Shown here piece by piece: positions 51,835 through 63,246 of a stretch of 64,000 nucleotides of DNA; positions within the stretch are counted from its first letter, which is position 1; every line of letters begins with the position of its first letter. Both the position numbers and the translations under genes were made by a program. The DNA lies in the NCBI RefSeq assembly GCF_000269985.1, contig NC_016109.1, positions 2,666,001 through 2,730,000 of the forward strand, read 5' to 3'. Source of the DNA: Kitasatospora setae KM-6054. GTDB taxonomy: Bacteria; Actinomycetota; Actinomycetes; Streptomycetales; Streptomycetaceae. The notes beneath the pieces were generated by a model. It searched no databases. It had not been told where the DNA came from and saw only the letters and a list, made by a program, of their open reading frames with translations.

Positions 51835-52288
51835 CCATCAGGACCAGGACGACCGCCCACAGCAGGTTGAAGACGCCCGCCGTCATCGGCAGCAGCTTCA
51901 ACTTGGCGGTGGCGCGGGCCGTTTCGGCGTCCTGGTCGGCGGTGGCGTCCAGCGCGTCGATGGTCGCCTGCTGACCGGGCAGCACGAACAGCAGCAGCAC
52001 GCCCGCAGCGACGGCGGTCAGCACGATCGAGGCGATCAGCCAGGCGTTGCCGAGCACGTCCATCGCCTGCGCGGTGCCGATGCCGAGCAGCGGCACCGCG
52101 AGCCCGATCAGCGCGTACAGGTTGCCGATCCGGTGCAGCAGCCGGACCGAGGCGCGGGCACCCTCCTGCTCCGGGCCGGCCGCGAGCGCGGCCCTCGCCT
52201 TGCGCGGGAACATGCTGACCGCGACCGCGACCGGCCCGATGCACAGCGCGACGGCCAGCAGGTGCAGACTCAACAGGAACTTGGCCAT
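51803..52288 (-). CDS. Four-helix membrane protein (DUF2269-like)
   Basis: The protein has 161 residues and four membrane helices: FLLSLHLLAVALCIGPVAVA at the start, then LIGLAVPLLGIGTAQAM, WLIASIVLTAVAAGVLLLFV and VFNLLWAVVLVLMVIRPG. The layout and the early His/Pro fit DUF2269/CopD-related membrane proteins. Its role is unknown. It overlaps the convergent DUF2277 gene by 32 bases. Confidence 0.75.
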   Translation of the reverse strand: MAKFLLSLHLLAVALCIGPVAVAVSMFPRKARAALAAGPEQEGARASVRLLHRIGNLYALIGLAVPLLGIGTAQAMDVLGNAWLIASIVLTAVAAGVLLLFVLPGQQATIDALDATADQDAETARATAKLKLLPMTAGVFNLLWAVVLVLMVIRPGSTTGS

Positions 52289-52373
52289 CGCGGGCGCAAC
52301 CCTTCACCACGACACGGAGGACGGAACTCCGGCCACGCTAGCAGCGCTTACCGGAGCCCCTCCGCGGGCCCCG

Positions 52374-53216
52374 TCAGGGGCGGGGCAGCACGCAGCCGGC
52401 CCGGGTGAGGTCGAGCACGTTGCCGGGCGCGAAGCAGTTGGGGATGGTGTAGGTCTCCTGCGCGTAGCCGAGGCCGGGGCGGATGGTGACCGTGCCGTTC
52501 TGGTCGACCTCGCAGGGGTTGTTGACCGTGCAGGTCTGGCTGTCCTCGTTGATGGTGTTGTTCACCGCGACGACCTTGCCGGTGGTGGCGTCGACGACCG
52601 GCGAGCCGGAGGTGCCGCCGATGATGTCGCAGCCGGAGGTGTAGCGGACCGAGTCCTTCCAGGTCCAGCTGCCCTCCTTGAGGCGGTAGGCGAAGCCGTC
52701 GACGCTGCAGGAGTAGATCTTCTTCCAGTAGCCGGAGACCACCTTGATCGAGCTGCCGGCCACCGGGTGGGCGGTGTCCAGGGTGAGCGCGGATATCCCG
52801 TAGCGGCTCTTGATCGTGGCGTAGCTGCTGCTCAGCCGGTAGAGGGTGACGTCGGTGTCGGTCATCGTCGAGTAGAGGACGCGGTTGGCCTTGACCGTGC
52901 CGAGGCTGCCGCCGCTCGCGTTGAGCAGGGTGAAGCCGCGGGTGGAGGTCTGGTTGGTGATGACCTGGCCGGCGGCGGGCATGCCGGTCTCCAGACAGTG
53001 GCCGTTGGTGAGGATCAGGCCGGGGTCGCTGTCGACCGAGTTCGGCATCCGGACCAGCGAGCCCGAGCAGTTGCTGAGCGCGACCGTCCCGGCGAAGTTC
53101 ACCGCCACGGCGGCGGGGGCGGGGGCGGGGGCAGCGGCCGCGGGGGCGGCGGCGACCAGGGCGGCGGGGGCGGCGAGGGCCAGCGCGCAGAGGGCGCCGG
53201 TGAGCGGCTTCTTCAT
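52374..53216 (-). CDS. Secreted trypsin-like serine protease
   Basis: The protein has 280 residues with a signal peptide (KKPLTGALCALALAAPAALV, cleavage near AAAAPAP). The S1 catalytic triad is visible as His in ILTNGHCLETG, Asp in TMTDTDVTLYRLS and Ser in IIGGTSGSPVVDA. Six or more Cys suggest disulfides. It should act outside the cell. It resembles the V8/glutamyl-endopeptidase-like group more than chymotrypsin, so specificity is open. The upstream 200 bases contain a G-rich 15-base triplicate (GGGGGTGCC units at about 53240-53280) that lies in the untranslated leader. Confidence 0.9.
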   Translation of the reverse strand: MKKPLTGALCALALAAPAALVAAAPAAAAPAPAPAAVAVNFAGTVALSNCSGSLVRMPNSVDSDPGLILTNGHCLETGMPAAGQVITNQTSTRGFTLLNASGGSLGTVKANRVLYSTMTDTDVTLYRLSSSYATIKSRYGISALTLDTAHPVAGSSIKVVSGYWKKIYSCSVDGFAYRLKEGSWTWKDSVRYTSGCDIIGGTSGSPVVDATTGKVVAVNNTINEDSQTCTVNNPCEVDQNGTVTIRPGLGYAQETYTIPNCFAPGNVLDLTRAGCVLPRP

Positions 53217-53419
53217 GAGGGTGCCTCTCGGAGGTGTGGGGGTGCCGCACGGGGGTGCCGCGCGGGGGTGCCACGTGGGGGACCACTGGGGATTCCCCTA
53301 AATTGGCGCGCCCATGACATCGTGTCAAGACCGCGACGTCCCCCGACCCCTCGCCAACTCCCTTGCCCGGCAAGCGGCGAGGCCCCGCCGATCGCTCCGT
53401 CAGACCCGCGGCGCGCCGA

Positions 53420-55201
<1,782 letters not shown>

Positions 55202-55223
55202 CGGCTACTCCTGCCGTCGACGC

Positions 55224-55244
55224 TTCTTCCGCGATGCGGAAGAA
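55224..55244 (-). promoter_or_regulatory. Operator palindrome of the gcl promoter
   Basis: TTCTTCCGC-GAT-GCGGAAGAA is a perfect 9+3+9 inverted repeat, 23-43 bases upstream of the gcl start. It resembles the TTCCGC/GCGGAA sites of IclR-type regulators of allantoin or glyoxylate genes (AllR), which is the likely repressor class. The regulator gene is not in this window. Confidence 0.75.
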
Positions 55245-55479
55245 TAGTTTTGGAATGCGAAAGCAAGCTAAGACGGCCGCGCCGGGGCCGTCAAGGTGCG
55301 TTTCAACAAAACGTTGCAGCCCCGCCCGCCGGGCCCGACCCGCCGCCGAGCCCGGCTGTCCGTTTTTCACCACGCCCTGTCGGCCCAGCACCTCGCCCGC
55401 CTGCCCGGGGCGCCCGTACGGTCGATCCGACGACGGAAAACGCCAAGCGGCTGAACCCACCAGAGGAGACACGTCCACG

Positions 55480-56130
55480 ATGAGCACCATCACCCTGTAC
55501 GGCGCCACCGGCACCATCGGCTCCCGCGTGCTGGACGAGGCGCTGCGCCGCGGCCACACCGTGACCGCCGTGGTCCGCGACCCCGCCAAGCTGACCCGCA
55601 CCCACCCGGCGCTGACCGTCGCGGTCGGCGACGTGCTGGACCCGGCCTCGGTCGCCGAGCACGCCAAGGGCGCGGACGTGGTGGTCAGCGCGGTCGGCGG
55701 CGGCGACGGGCCGGGCCACCAGGCGCTGATCGCGCCGTCCTTCGAGTCGCTGGTGGCGGGCCTGCGCACGCTGGGCGCCGACGCGCCGCGGCTGCTCACG
55801 GTCGGCGGCGCGGGCTCGCTGCGCACCCCCGACGGCAAGCAGGTCTGGGACACCCCCGGCCTGCCGGAGTTCCTGCTGCAGATCATGCACGCGCACGGCG
55901 ACGCGCTGGACTTCCTGCGCACCGTCACCGACCTGCGCTGGACCAACCTCTCCCCGGCCGGCACCATCGCCCCCGGCGAGCGCACCGGCGCCTACCGCAC
56001 CGGCCTGGAGGACCTGCTGATCGGCGCGGACGGCGAGAGCCGGATCTCCACCGAGGACTACGCGGTGGCGCTGCTGGACGAGGTCGAGGAGCCGAAGCAC
56101 CTCGGCGAGCGCTTCACCGTCGCCTACTGA
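55480..56130 (+). CDS. NAD(P)-binding oxidoreductase (NmrA/SDR-a type)
   Basis: The 216-residue protein has the Rossmann start ITLYGATGTIGSRVLDEAL (G-x-x-G-x-x-G), followed by VVRDPAKL and DVVVSAVGGGDGPGH. The rest fits the NAD(P)H-binding extended/atypical SDR group (YwnB-like), often active on flavins or quinones or acting as a redox sensor. No Tyr-x-x-x-Lys catalytic pair is evident. It is a single gene divergent from gcl by 278 bases. A very strong hairpin follows the stop. Confidence 0.83.
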   Translation: MSTITLYGATGTIGSRVLDEALRRGHTVTAVVRDPAKLTRTHPALTVAVGDVLDPASVAEHAKGADVVVSAVGGGDGPGHQALIAPSFESLVAGLRTLGADAPRLLTVGGAGSLRTPDGKQVWDTPGLPEFLLQIMHAHGDALDFLRTVTDLRWTNLSPAGTIAPGERTGAYRTGLEDLLIGADGESRISTEDYAVALLDEVEEPKHLGERFTVAY

Positions 56131-56146
56131 CCCTCCCCCGACACGC

Positions 56147-56184
56147 CGAAGGGCCCCGGACCGCGCGCGGTCCGGGGCCCTTCG
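56147..56184. terminator. Perfect 38-base bidirectional palindrome
   Basis: CGAAGGGCCCCGGACCGCG and its exact reverse complement follow each other without a spacer. It lies between the convergent oxidoreductase and permease genes. Confidence 0.9.
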
Positions 56185-56197
56185 GGTGCTCCCCGGC

Positions 56198-57739
56198 TCA
56201 GTCGGGGATGACCAGGGCGGGGGTGTCCCGGGTGAGCACCTCGCCGCGGAAGAACGCGGGGCTGCGGCGCGTCATCACGGCCATCACCACCAGGCCGAGC
56301 GCCAGCAGCCCGGCCCCGACCACGAACACCGAGCCGACGCCGAACACCGAGCTGCCGCTGCCGTACGCGGGGTCGACCATGTCGACCAGCGACTTGCCGA
56401 AGATCGCGGCCAGGGTGAGCCCGCCGAGCAGCGGGAACACGCACTTGAGCAGCGCGTCGCGGACCGAGTTGCGGAAGTCGTGCCGGAAGTACCAGGCGCA
56501 GGCGAACGCGGTCAGCGAGTAGTAGAAGCAGATCATCAGGGTCAGCGCGGCGATGGTGTCGGCCAGCACGTGCGAGCTGACCAGCGTCATCACGGTGTAG
56601 AACGCGCCGGTGCCGACGCCCGCGGTGACGATCGCCCGGCCCGGCGTCTGGTAGCGCGCGTTGACCTTGGTGAAGGAGGCCGGCAGCGCCTCGTACACGC
56701 TCATCGCCAGCACGGTCCGGCTGACCGGGATGAAGGTGGTCTGCAGGCTGGCGGAGGCGGAGGCCAGCACCGCGACGAACAGCAGCACGCCCAGGCCGGT
56801 GCCCATCACCGGGCCGGCCAGCACGGCCAGCACGTTGGAGGAGGTGTCCGGGTTGCCGAGGCCGGTGCCGGTGGCGCCGATGCCCGCGTACATCTGCACC
56901 GCGACGGCGGTGAACAGGTAGGAGCCGACCAGCACCGCCATCGCCAGCATCGCGGCCCGGCCGGGGGTCTTCTCGCTGCCGCCGGTCTCCTCGTTGGCGC
57001 TCAGGCAGGCGTCCCAGCCCCAGTACATGAACAGCGAGAGCGACAGGCCCGCCACGAAGGAGGTGAACGAGCTGGCCTGGAACGGGTCGAGCCAGCTCCA
57101 GGAGAAGTGCAGCGAGCCGGCCGCGCCGTGGCCCGCGGCCTTGGCGATCGCCATCACGCCGAACAGGCCGAGCACCGCGAGCTGCAGCCCGACCAGGGCG
57201 TACTGGACGCCCTTGGTGGCGGTCATGCCGCGGTAGCTGATCAGCGTCGCGACGGCGATCAGCGCCAGGCAGGTGGCCACGTGGATCAGCTTGTCGTCGT
57301 TCAGCGCGGCGACCGAGTCGCTGCGGGTGATCTCGCCGAGCAGCAGGTACAGGTACTCGGTGGCGACGCCGGCCAGGTTGGACAGCACGATGATCGTCGC
57401 GATCACCAGGCCCCAGCCGCACATCCAGCCGATCTTCGGGCCGAACGCCTTGACCGTCCAGGTGAACGAGGTGCCGCTGTCGGGGATCGCCTTGTTCAGC
57501 TCCCGGTAGGCGAAGGCCACCAGCATCATCGGCAGGAAGCCGGCCAGGAAGAGGGCCGGCATCTGCAGGCCGACGGCGGCCACCGTGGTCCCCAGGGTGG
57601 TGGTGAGGCAGTAGACCGGGGCCACCGTCGACACGCCGATCACCGCGTTGCCGAGCAGGCCCACCGAGTTGCTGTTGAGGCCCTTGGAACGGACGCCACC
57701 TCGGGGTGGGGACGCCGGGCGGTCGTGGAGCTGAACCAT
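56198..57739 (-). CDS. APC-family amino acid/polyamine permease
   Basis: The protein has 513 residues and twelve or more membrane helices. The first helix contains NAVIGVSTVAPVYCLTTTLG, with the unwound glycine region typical of APC transporters. PDSGTSFTWTVKAFGPKIGW and ANEETGGSEKTPGRAAMLAM are conserved family blocks. It resembles the glutamate/GABA or amino-acid permeases of actinobacteria; the substrate is not certain. It stands alone. Its upstream region is shared with the acyltransferase gene. Confidence 0.88.
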   Translation of the reverse strand: MVQLHDRPASPPRGGVRSKGLNSNSVGLLGNAVIGVSTVAPVYCLTTTLGTTVAAVGLQMPALFLAGFLPMMLVAFAYRELNKAIPDSGTSFTWTVKAFGPKIGWMCGWGLVIATIIVLSNLAGVATEYLYLLLGEITRSDSVAALNDDKLIHVATCLALIAVATLISYRGMTATKGVQYALVGLQLAVLGLFGVMAIAKAAGHGAAGSLHFSWSWLDPFQASSFTSFVAGLSLSLFMYWGWDACLSANEETGGSEKTPGRAAMLAMAVLVGSYLFTAVAVQMYAGIGATGTGLGNPDTSSNVLAVLAGPVMGTGLGVLLFVAVLASASASLQTTFIPVSRTVLAMSVYEALPASFTKVNARYQTPGRAIVTAGVGTGAFYTVMTLVSSHVLADTIAALTLMICFYYSLTAFACAWYFRHDFRNSVRDALLKCVFPLLGGLTLAAIFGKSLVDMVDPAYGSGSSVFGVGSVFVVGAGLLALGLVVMAVMTRRSPAFFRGEVLTRDTPALVIPD

Positions 57740-58063
57740 GCCGGAACCGTAACTCCCACTGTTTCCGCAGCGGAGCGGCGCGGAAGCCGGGTGATCACCT
57801 GGGTTTCATTGAAGTGATAGGGTCAGTTTCCGTTGATTACATGATCTTTTAGCGTGGAACGCCTTCGTTTCGGCCTTCCGGATCGCCGATCAGCCCGGGA
57901 CGAAAACCGCACTCCACCCGGTTTCCGCCTTTTCGGGCATCAGTATGAGAAACGCCACATACCCGCCCGGACCGGAACCGTTCGTTCGGGCACCTCTGGT
58001 GTCCGCCGCCCGCGGGCCCCTATCGTTCCCCCGTCGTTTCAGGGATCTGGGGAGGGAACCGGG
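57740..58063. other. Divergent promoter region (324 bp), no gene
   Basis: This stretch separates the permease (leftward) and the acyltransferase (rightward). The left third is notably AT-rich (GTGATAGGGTCAGTTTCCGT, GATTACATGATCTTTTAGCG at about 57815-57854) and probably contains both promoters. No clear operator palindrome and no small gene were found. Confidence 0.5.
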
Positions 58064-59410
58064 ATGACCGGCACGCTGACGTCCGACACCGAGGTCCGCA
58101 CCGTCCGGGCCGGCCGGCCCGGACCGGGCCCGGTCCGCTGCGCCGTCGGCGACCTGCTGCTCGCCGACCTGCCGGTCTCGGTGGTCTTCTTCCACGACGG
58201 CCCGCTCGACCCCGACGCCCTCGCCGCCGGCCTGGCCCGCGCCCTCGGCGACCTGCCCGAGTTCGCCGGCCGGCTGCGCACCGCCCCCGACGGCGAACTC
58301 TGGATCGACACCGACGACTCCGGCGTCCCCTTCACCGTCGCCGACGCCCCCTACACCCTCACCGAGGCGTTCGACCGGATGGCGCTGCCCGCCGGCGGCC
58401 TGGTCGACCACGTCCGCGCCACCGAGGCCCGCCGGGAACCGCTCCCGCTGCTCACCGTCCGGCTCAACCGGCTCACCGACGGCGGCTGCGCGCTCGGCGT
58501 CTCCTGGCACCACGCCGTCGGCGACATGCAGACCTTCGCCCTGCTGATGCGCGCCTGGTCGGCCGGCACCGAGGGCACCGCCCCGCCCGCCGTCGTCCGC
58601 GCCCCCGACCGGGACGCCCAGCTCGACGCCCACCTGCCCGCCGCCGACTGCGGCACCCCCGCGCTCCGGCTGCCCGCCCCCGCCGAAGCCGCCGAACTGC
58701 GCCGCGCCGTGGCCGGCGCCTCGCTCGCCAACCGCACCGTCCAGGTCTGGTTCTCCCCCGCCGAGACCGCCCGGCTGCGCGCCGCCCACAGCGCCGACGC
58801 CGGCCGCCGGCTCTCCGCCAACGACGCGCTCTGCGCCCACCTGCTGCACGTGCTGCGCGAGATCGACGGCGCGGGCGACGAGGAGCAGACCCTCACCATG
58901 CCGGTCAACCTGCGGCGCGTCCTCGGCCTGCCCGACGGCGCCCTCGGCAACCTGCTCGGCGAGATCCGGCTGCCCTACCGGCCGGGCACCGCACCCGCCG
59001 AGTACGCCGCCGAACTGCGCACCGCCATCGAGGAGTTCACCGAGAAGCACCTCAGCGTCCGGAGCAACCTGCGCTTCCTCGAACAGGTCGGCCGCGACCG
59101 CGTCGGCGAGTGCGTCCCGGCCGGCTTCGACCCCGGCCGCCGCACCCTCACCGTCTCCAGCTGGTGCCGCCTCGGCCTGCAGGACCTCCCGCTGGCCGGC
59201 CGGCTGCCGCTCGCCTTCAGCCCCGCCGCCACCCTCCAACTGCCCTGGACGTCCTGGCTGGTCGAGGGCCCGCGCGGCGAGGGCCACCTCTACACCCTGG
59301 TCCTCCCCGCCCGCGCCGCCGCGAAGCTCCGCACCGCCGCCGACCTGCTCCACCCCCACCGCCGCGCCGACGACCCGCGGCCCGCCCTCGCCCCGCGCAA
59401 ACTGCTCTGA
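58064..59410 (+). CDS. BAHD-like (PF02458 transferase) acyltransferase
   Basis: This 448-residue protein has a GGAGGG ribosome site. The catalytic motif is SWHHAVGDMQTFALLMRAWS (HHxxxD type), halfway through the first domain, and the layout follows the plant/fungal BAHD fold. A second-domain segment TLTVSSWCRLGLQDLPLAGR lies where BAHD enzymes have the structural DFGWG motif, which is absent. KHLSVRSNLRFL and MPVNLRRVLGLPDGALGNLL also fit the family. It probably transfers an acyl group from CoA to an alcohol or amine. Acceptor and donor are unknown. Alternatives are NRPS condensation-like or PapA-like acyltransferases. Confidence 0.78.
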   Translation: MTGTLTSDTEVRTVRAGRPGPGPVRCAVGDLLLADLPVSVVFFHDGPLDPDALAAGLARALGDLPEFAGRLRTAPDGELWIDTDDSGVPFTVADAPYTLTEAFDRMALPAGGLVDHVRATEARREPLPLLTVRLNRLTDGGCALGVSWHHAVGDMQTFALLMRAWSAGTEGTAPPAVVRAPDRDAQLDAHLPAADCGTPALRLPAPAEAAELRRAVAGASLANRTVQVWFSPAETARLRAAHSADAGRRLSANDALCAHLLHVLREIDGAGDEEQTLTMPVNLRRVLGLPDGALGNLLGEIRLPYRPGTAPAEYAAELRTAIEEFTEKHLSVRSNLRFLEQVGRDRVGECVPAGFDPGRRTLTVSSWCRLGLQDLPLAGRLPLAFSPAATLQLPWTSWLVEGPRGEGHLYTLVLPARAAAKLRTAADLLHPHRRADDPRPALAPRKLL

Positions 59411-59603
59411 CCCGCCCGGCAACCCACCCCGCCGGCTGCTCCAACCGCTGCTCCACCAGTCGTACGAAGCACGCCGGCGCCCGCGCCGGACCGGGTGCCG
59501 ACAGCAGGAACACCCGGTCCGGGCCCGAACCCCCGACCACGCGGTAGCCGCCCTCCCGGCCGAAGTCCCGGAGCCCCGCCCACGCCCGCCGGACCCCGCC
59601 CGC
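59411..59603 (-). other. Coding-like remnant downstream of the flavoprotein gene
   Basis: In the frame of the flavoprotein, after its stop codon, the sequence reads VRRAWAGLRDFGREGGYRVV then FLLSAPGPARAPACFVRLVE, with coding-like third positions, but no start codon and no stop before it enters the antisense of the acyltransferase gene. It may be the relic of a second small gene once coupled by the GTGA at 59603-59606, with a frameshift near its start. Evidence is compositional only. Confidence 0.3.
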
Positions 59604-60179
59604 TCACGCGCCGCCCCCGCCCGCCGCCCGCGGACCCAGCTCGCGGGCCACCGCGTCCAGCGCGGCGTCCCACGGGAACGGGGCACCCGCGCCCGGCTCC
59701 CCCGGGACGAAGCCGCCCTCCCCCAGCAGCACCCGCATCCCGGCCTCGCGCAGCGCCGCCACGCTGCGCGGGAACTGCGGGTGCGCCGCCAGCGCGGTGT
59801 TCACGCAGGGCATCACCAGCACCGGGACGCCCTTGCCCGCCGCCTCCGCCGCGTAGCCGACCACCCAGGACGAGGTCAGGCCCAGCGCCAGCCCGTTCAC
59901 CGAGTTGAAGGTGGCCGGCGCGAACAGCACCGCGTCCGCGGGCGGCAACACGTCCGGCTGCCCCGGCCACCGGTACGCCGACTTCACCGGATGCCCGGTC
60001 AGCTCCTCCAGCTCCGGCACCCGCGCCGCCAGCCACTCCCGCGCCGACGGCGTCAACCCCACCGCCACGTCCCACCCCCGCGCCAGCCCGGACCGCGCCG
60101 CGTCCCCGATCCCGGCCACCACCCCCGCCGCCGATCCGAACAGGTACACCACCGGCCGCCCGGCCCCCACGTCTCCCAT
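59604..60179 (-). CDS. Flavoprotein (HFCD/Dfp-like)
   Basis: The 191-residue protein begins [20 protein letters not shown] and has the homo-oligomeric flavin-containing Cys decarboxylase fold: [20 protein letters not shown] followed by [14 protein letters not shown] corresponds to the N-x-x-A/N motif region of phosphopantothenoylcysteine decarboxylase and related proteins, and [20 protein letters not shown] follows. It should bind FMN. The conserved His of decarboxylases is not obvious, so the reaction is unknown. A longer start at 60215 is possible. Confidence 0.78.
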   Translation of the reverse strand: MGDVGAGRPVVYLFGSAAGVVAGIGDAARSGLARGWDVAVGLTPSAREWLAARVPELEELTGHPVKSAYRWPGQPDVLPPADAVLFAPATFNSVNGLALGLTSSWVVGYAAEAAGKGVPVLVMPCVNTALAAHPQFPRSVAALREAGMRVLLGEGGFVPGEPGAGAPFPWDAALDAVARELGPRAAGGGGA

Positions 60180-60478
60180 CCCCCCATGCAACCCGCTCCA
60201 CCCCCGCCCCCGCAACGCCCCGGCACCACGGGCGGAGCAGGGGAAGAGCGGCTTCCCCGGTCGATCTGACGCCGCCTCGGAACAGACGGGACGTCAGAGC
60301 CGCCGGCGGACCCGCACTCGGCCGGCGGTGTGAATTAACAGCCCGGGCGCGGGGTCGCTGCCGTTCCCCGCCCGGTCCCCGCTCCTACCGTCGGAGATCC
60401 GTGTGCTTGGTCCGCGTGCGTTGGCAGCACTCGATCGCCGTTTCGGCTGACGCTGTCGGCCTGGAAGGAGTCGGTACC

Positions 60479-63229
60479 GTGCCCCAGAATCGCAGAGCCT
60501 CGTCGCGAGGCCGCAGAGCGCTGGGACCGGTCACCGAGAAGGTCATCGCGGGCACCGCCGCCGTCGCAGTGGCCGCACTGCTGATGGCCGGCCCCGCCTG
60601 GAGCGCCACGACCTGGGGAACCGAGCAGGCCGCGAACGGCCAGTGGATCCGCGCCCGCCCCACCACCGATTCAGAGATCATCGGCTCGTACGACAACGGC
60701 GAGCAGGTGGCCGTGGCCTGCTGGACAGCCGGCGCGGAAGTCTACGGAAACCCCAGCTGGTACCGACTCGCCCACCGCGACGGCTGGGTCAGCGCCAAGT
60801 ACGTCGGCCTAGACGGCGTAGTCCCCAAGTGCGACCCCGGCCACCACCACGGCCACCACCACGGCCGCCCCGGCCCGCCCGGACCGACAGGCGACACCGG
60901 CCCGGCGGGCGACACCGGCCCGGCGGGCATTCAGGGCCCCGCCGGCGCGACCGGCCCGACCGGCGCGCGCGGGCCGGCGGGCCCTGCGGGCCCGGCAGGC
61001 GACCAGGGCCCGGCAGGTCCGGCGGGCGCTCAAGGCCCGGCAGGTCCGGCAGGCCCGACCGGTGCCGCAGGCGCTGCGGGTGCGACGGGTGCTCAAGGCC
61101 CGGCAGGTGCCCAAGGCCCAGCAGGCCCTGCCGGTGCTCAGGGTCCGATTGGCGACACAGGTGCTCAGGGCCCGGCAGGCGCTGATGGCGCCACCGGCGC
61201 CCAAGGCCCGGCGGGCGCGACAGGCGCTCAGGGCCCGGCGGGTGCTCAGGGCCCGGCCGGCTCTGATGGTGCCACCGGTGCCCAAGGCCCGGCAGGGGCC
61301 GCTGGCCCGACGGGCGCGACAGGCGCTCAGGGTCCGGTCGGCGCGACAGGCGCTACTGGTGCCCAAGGCCCGGCGGGCGTTGCAGGCCCAGCCGGTACTA
61401 ATGGCGCCACCGGTGCCCAAGGCCCGGCAGGTCCGGTTGGCGACACAGGTGCCACTGGCGCCCAAGGCCCGGCAGGCGCTCAGGGCCCGGCCGGCGCCGT
61501 CGGCGCTACCGGCGCCCAAGGCCCAACGGGCGCTGATGGCCCGACAGGTGCGACGGGTGCGACCGGTACTCAGGGTCCGGCCGGTACTGCTGGTACTCAA
61601 GGACCGACCGGCGATACTGGCGCTACCGGTGCCCAAGGCCCGGCGGGTGTTCAAGGCCCTGCGGGCGCGACGGGCGCCCAAGGACCAGCGGGCGCTGATG
61701 GCCCGACAGGTGCGACGGGCGCTGCCGGCGCTCAAGGACCGACCGGCAACACCGGCGCTACCGGCGCCCAAGGCCCGGCGGGCGTTGCAGGCCCGGCAGG
61801 CGCGACAGGTGCGACGGGTGCGACCGGCAACACGGGTGCCACCGGCGCCCAAGGCCCGGCAGGTCCGGTTGGCGACACCGGCGCCCAAGGACCAGCGGGC
61901 GTTGCAGGCCCAGTCGGCGCGACGGGCGCCCAGGGCCCGGCCGGCGCCGTCGGCGCTACCGGCGCCCAAGGCCCGGCGGGCGTTGCAGGCCCAGCCGGGG
62001 CGACAGGTGCGACGGGTGCGACCGGCAACACGGGTGCCACCGGCGCCCAAGGCCCGGCAGGTCCAGTTGGCGACACCGGCGCCCAAGGACCAGCGGGAGC
62101 CGCTGGCCCGGCAGGCGCGACAGGTGCGACGGGTGCGACCGGCAACACGGGTGCCACCGGCGCCCAAGGCCCGGCAGGTCCGGTTGGCGACACCGGCGCC
62201 CAAGGACCGGCCGGCGCGACGGGCGCCCAGGGCCCGGCGGGCGTTGCGGGCCCGACCGGCGCGACAGGTGCGACCGGCAACACGGGTGCCACCGGCGCCC
62301 AAGGCCCGGCAGGTCCGGTTGGCGACACCGGCGCCCAAGGACCAGCGGGAGCCGCTGGCCCGGCAGGCGCGACAGGTGCGACAGGCGCCCAAGGCCCAGC
62401 AGGCGCTCAGGGCCCGGCCGGCGCGACGGGTGCTGCCGGCGCTCAGGGGCCGACCGGCAACACAGGTGCGACGGGTGCTCAGGGCCCGGTCGGCGCTGCC
62501 GGTGCTCAAGGACCGACCGGCGACACCGGCGCTACCGGCGCCCAAGGACCGGCGGGTGCTGCGGGCCCAGCAGGCGCGACGGGCGCCCAGGGCCCAGCCG
62601 GCGCCGTCGGCGCTACCGGCGCTACCGGCGCCCAAGGACCGGCCGGCGCGACGGGTGCTGCCGGCGCTCAGGGGCCGACCGGCAACACAGGTGCGACGGG
62701 TGCTCAGGGCCCGGTCGGCGCTGCCGGTGCTCAAGGACCGACCGGCGACACCGGCGCTACCGGCGCCCAAGGACCGGCAGGTGCTGCGGGCCCGGCAGGC
62801 GCGACGGGCGCCCAGGGGCCGGCCGGCGCCGTCGGTGCTACTGGCGCGACGGGTCCCAGCGGCCCGGCCGGTGCTGTTGGCCCGACGGGTCCGACCGGGC
62901 CGGCGGGTGCCACTGGCGCCACCGGTGCCAGGGGGGCGACCGGGGCGACCGGGCCGTCCGGGTTGTCGAATCTGACGGGTTCGTTCGTGAACGGCAGCAC
63001 GATCTCCCTCGGCCCGGGCACCTTCAGCACGATCCTCGGCGGCGAGTGCGCCGCACCGGCGGTGGCCGTCGGGGCCAGCATCCTCTACGACGGGAGCGCC
63101 GGCGGGATCAACGGCATGGTCGTCGTCAGCGTGATCGGGAACCCCACCAGCTTCGGCTACAGCATCTCGAACACCACCTCGTCGAGCCACAACGTGACGG
63201 TGCAGACCCGTTGCATCGCACCCAGCTGA
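60479..63229 (+). CDS. Secreted collagen-like protein with SH3-like and C-terminal head domains
   Basis: The protein has 916 residues from a GTG behind GGAAGGAG. Residues 1-45 form a signal or signal anchor ([20 protein letters not shown], then SATTWG). Residues 45-115 are an SH3-like domain ([36 protein letters not shown]). A His cluster [15 protein letters not shown] follows. From about 129 to 829 there are roughly 230 unbroken Gly-X-Y triplets, mainly [13 protein letters not shown] units, rich in Thr at Y or X. The last 85 residues form a compact beta-rich head with one Cys pair. It should form a triple-helical rod on the cell surface. DNA repeats show recent expansion. A glycosyltransferase gene follows after 17 bases. 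Confidence 0.9.
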   Translation: MPQNRRASSRGRRALGPVTEKVIAGTAAVAVAALLMAGPAWSATTWGTEQAANGQWIRARPTTDSEIIGSYDNGEQVAVACWTAGAEVYGNPSWYRLAHRDGWVSAKYVGLDGVVPKCDPGHHHGHHHGRPGPPGPTGDTGPAGDTGPAGIQGPAGATGPTGARGPAGPAGPAGDQGPAGPAGAQGPAGPAGPTGAAGAAGATGAQGPAGAQGPAGPAGAQGPIGDTGAQGPAGADGATGAQGPAGATGAQGPAGAQGPAGSDGATGAQGPAGAAGPTGATGAQGPVGATGATGAQGPAGVAGPAGTNGATGAQGPAGPVGDTGATGAQGPAGAQGPAGAVGATGAQGPTGADGPTGATGATGTQGPAGTAGTQGPTGDTGATGAQGPAGVQGPAGATGAQGPAGADGPTGATGAAGAQGPTGNTGATGAQGPAGVAGPAGATGATGATGNTGATGAQGPAGPVGDTGAQGPAGVAGPVGATGAQGPAGAVGATGAQGPAGVAGPAGATGATGATGNTGATGAQGPAGPVGDTGAQGPAGAAGPAGATGATGATGNTGATGAQGPAGPVGDTGAQGPAGATGAQGPAGVAGPTGATGATGNTGATGAQGPAGPVGDTGAQGPAGAAGPAGATGATGAQGPAGAQGPAGATGAAGAQGPTGNTGATGAQGPVGAAGAQGPTGDTGATGAQGPAGAAGPAGATGAQGPAGAVGATGATGAQGPAGATGAAGAQGPTGNTGATGAQGPVGAAGAQGPTGDTGATGAQGPAGAAGPAGATGAQGPAGAVGATGATGPSGPAGAVGPTGPTGPAGATGATGARGATGATGPSGLSNLTGSFVNGSTISLGPGTFSTILGGECAAPAVAVGASILYDGSAGGINGMVVVSVIGNPTSFGYSISNTTSSSHNVTVQTRCIAPS
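62414..62778 (+). repeat. Long exact repeats within the collagen region
   Basis: About 140 bases from 62414 recur exactly at 62639-62778, offset 225 bases (75 codons, 25 triplets). A second family, GGTGCGACCGGCAACACGGG and the bases after it, occurs four times between about 61810 and 62330. All offsets are multiples of 9, so both the frame and the Gly-X-Y phase are kept. Confidence 0.85.
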
Positions 63230-63246
63230 TGGGAGGGACCGTAGCC

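Noticed and set aside
53236..53280. Functional repeat or riboswitch before the secreted protease
   Set aside because: It is a short G-rich triplicate in the leader with no conserved riboswitch core; likely slippage.
60860..62960. CRISPR-like or tandem-repeat array
   Set aside because: The repeats are degenerate 9-base coding units with no unique spacers and no cas genes; they encode collagen triplets.
60809..63190. 793-codon antisense frame over the collagen-like gene
   Set aside because: Its RRAL/GAG-type repeats are the mirror of the Gly-X-Y repeats; the plus-strand frame has start, ribosome site and domains.
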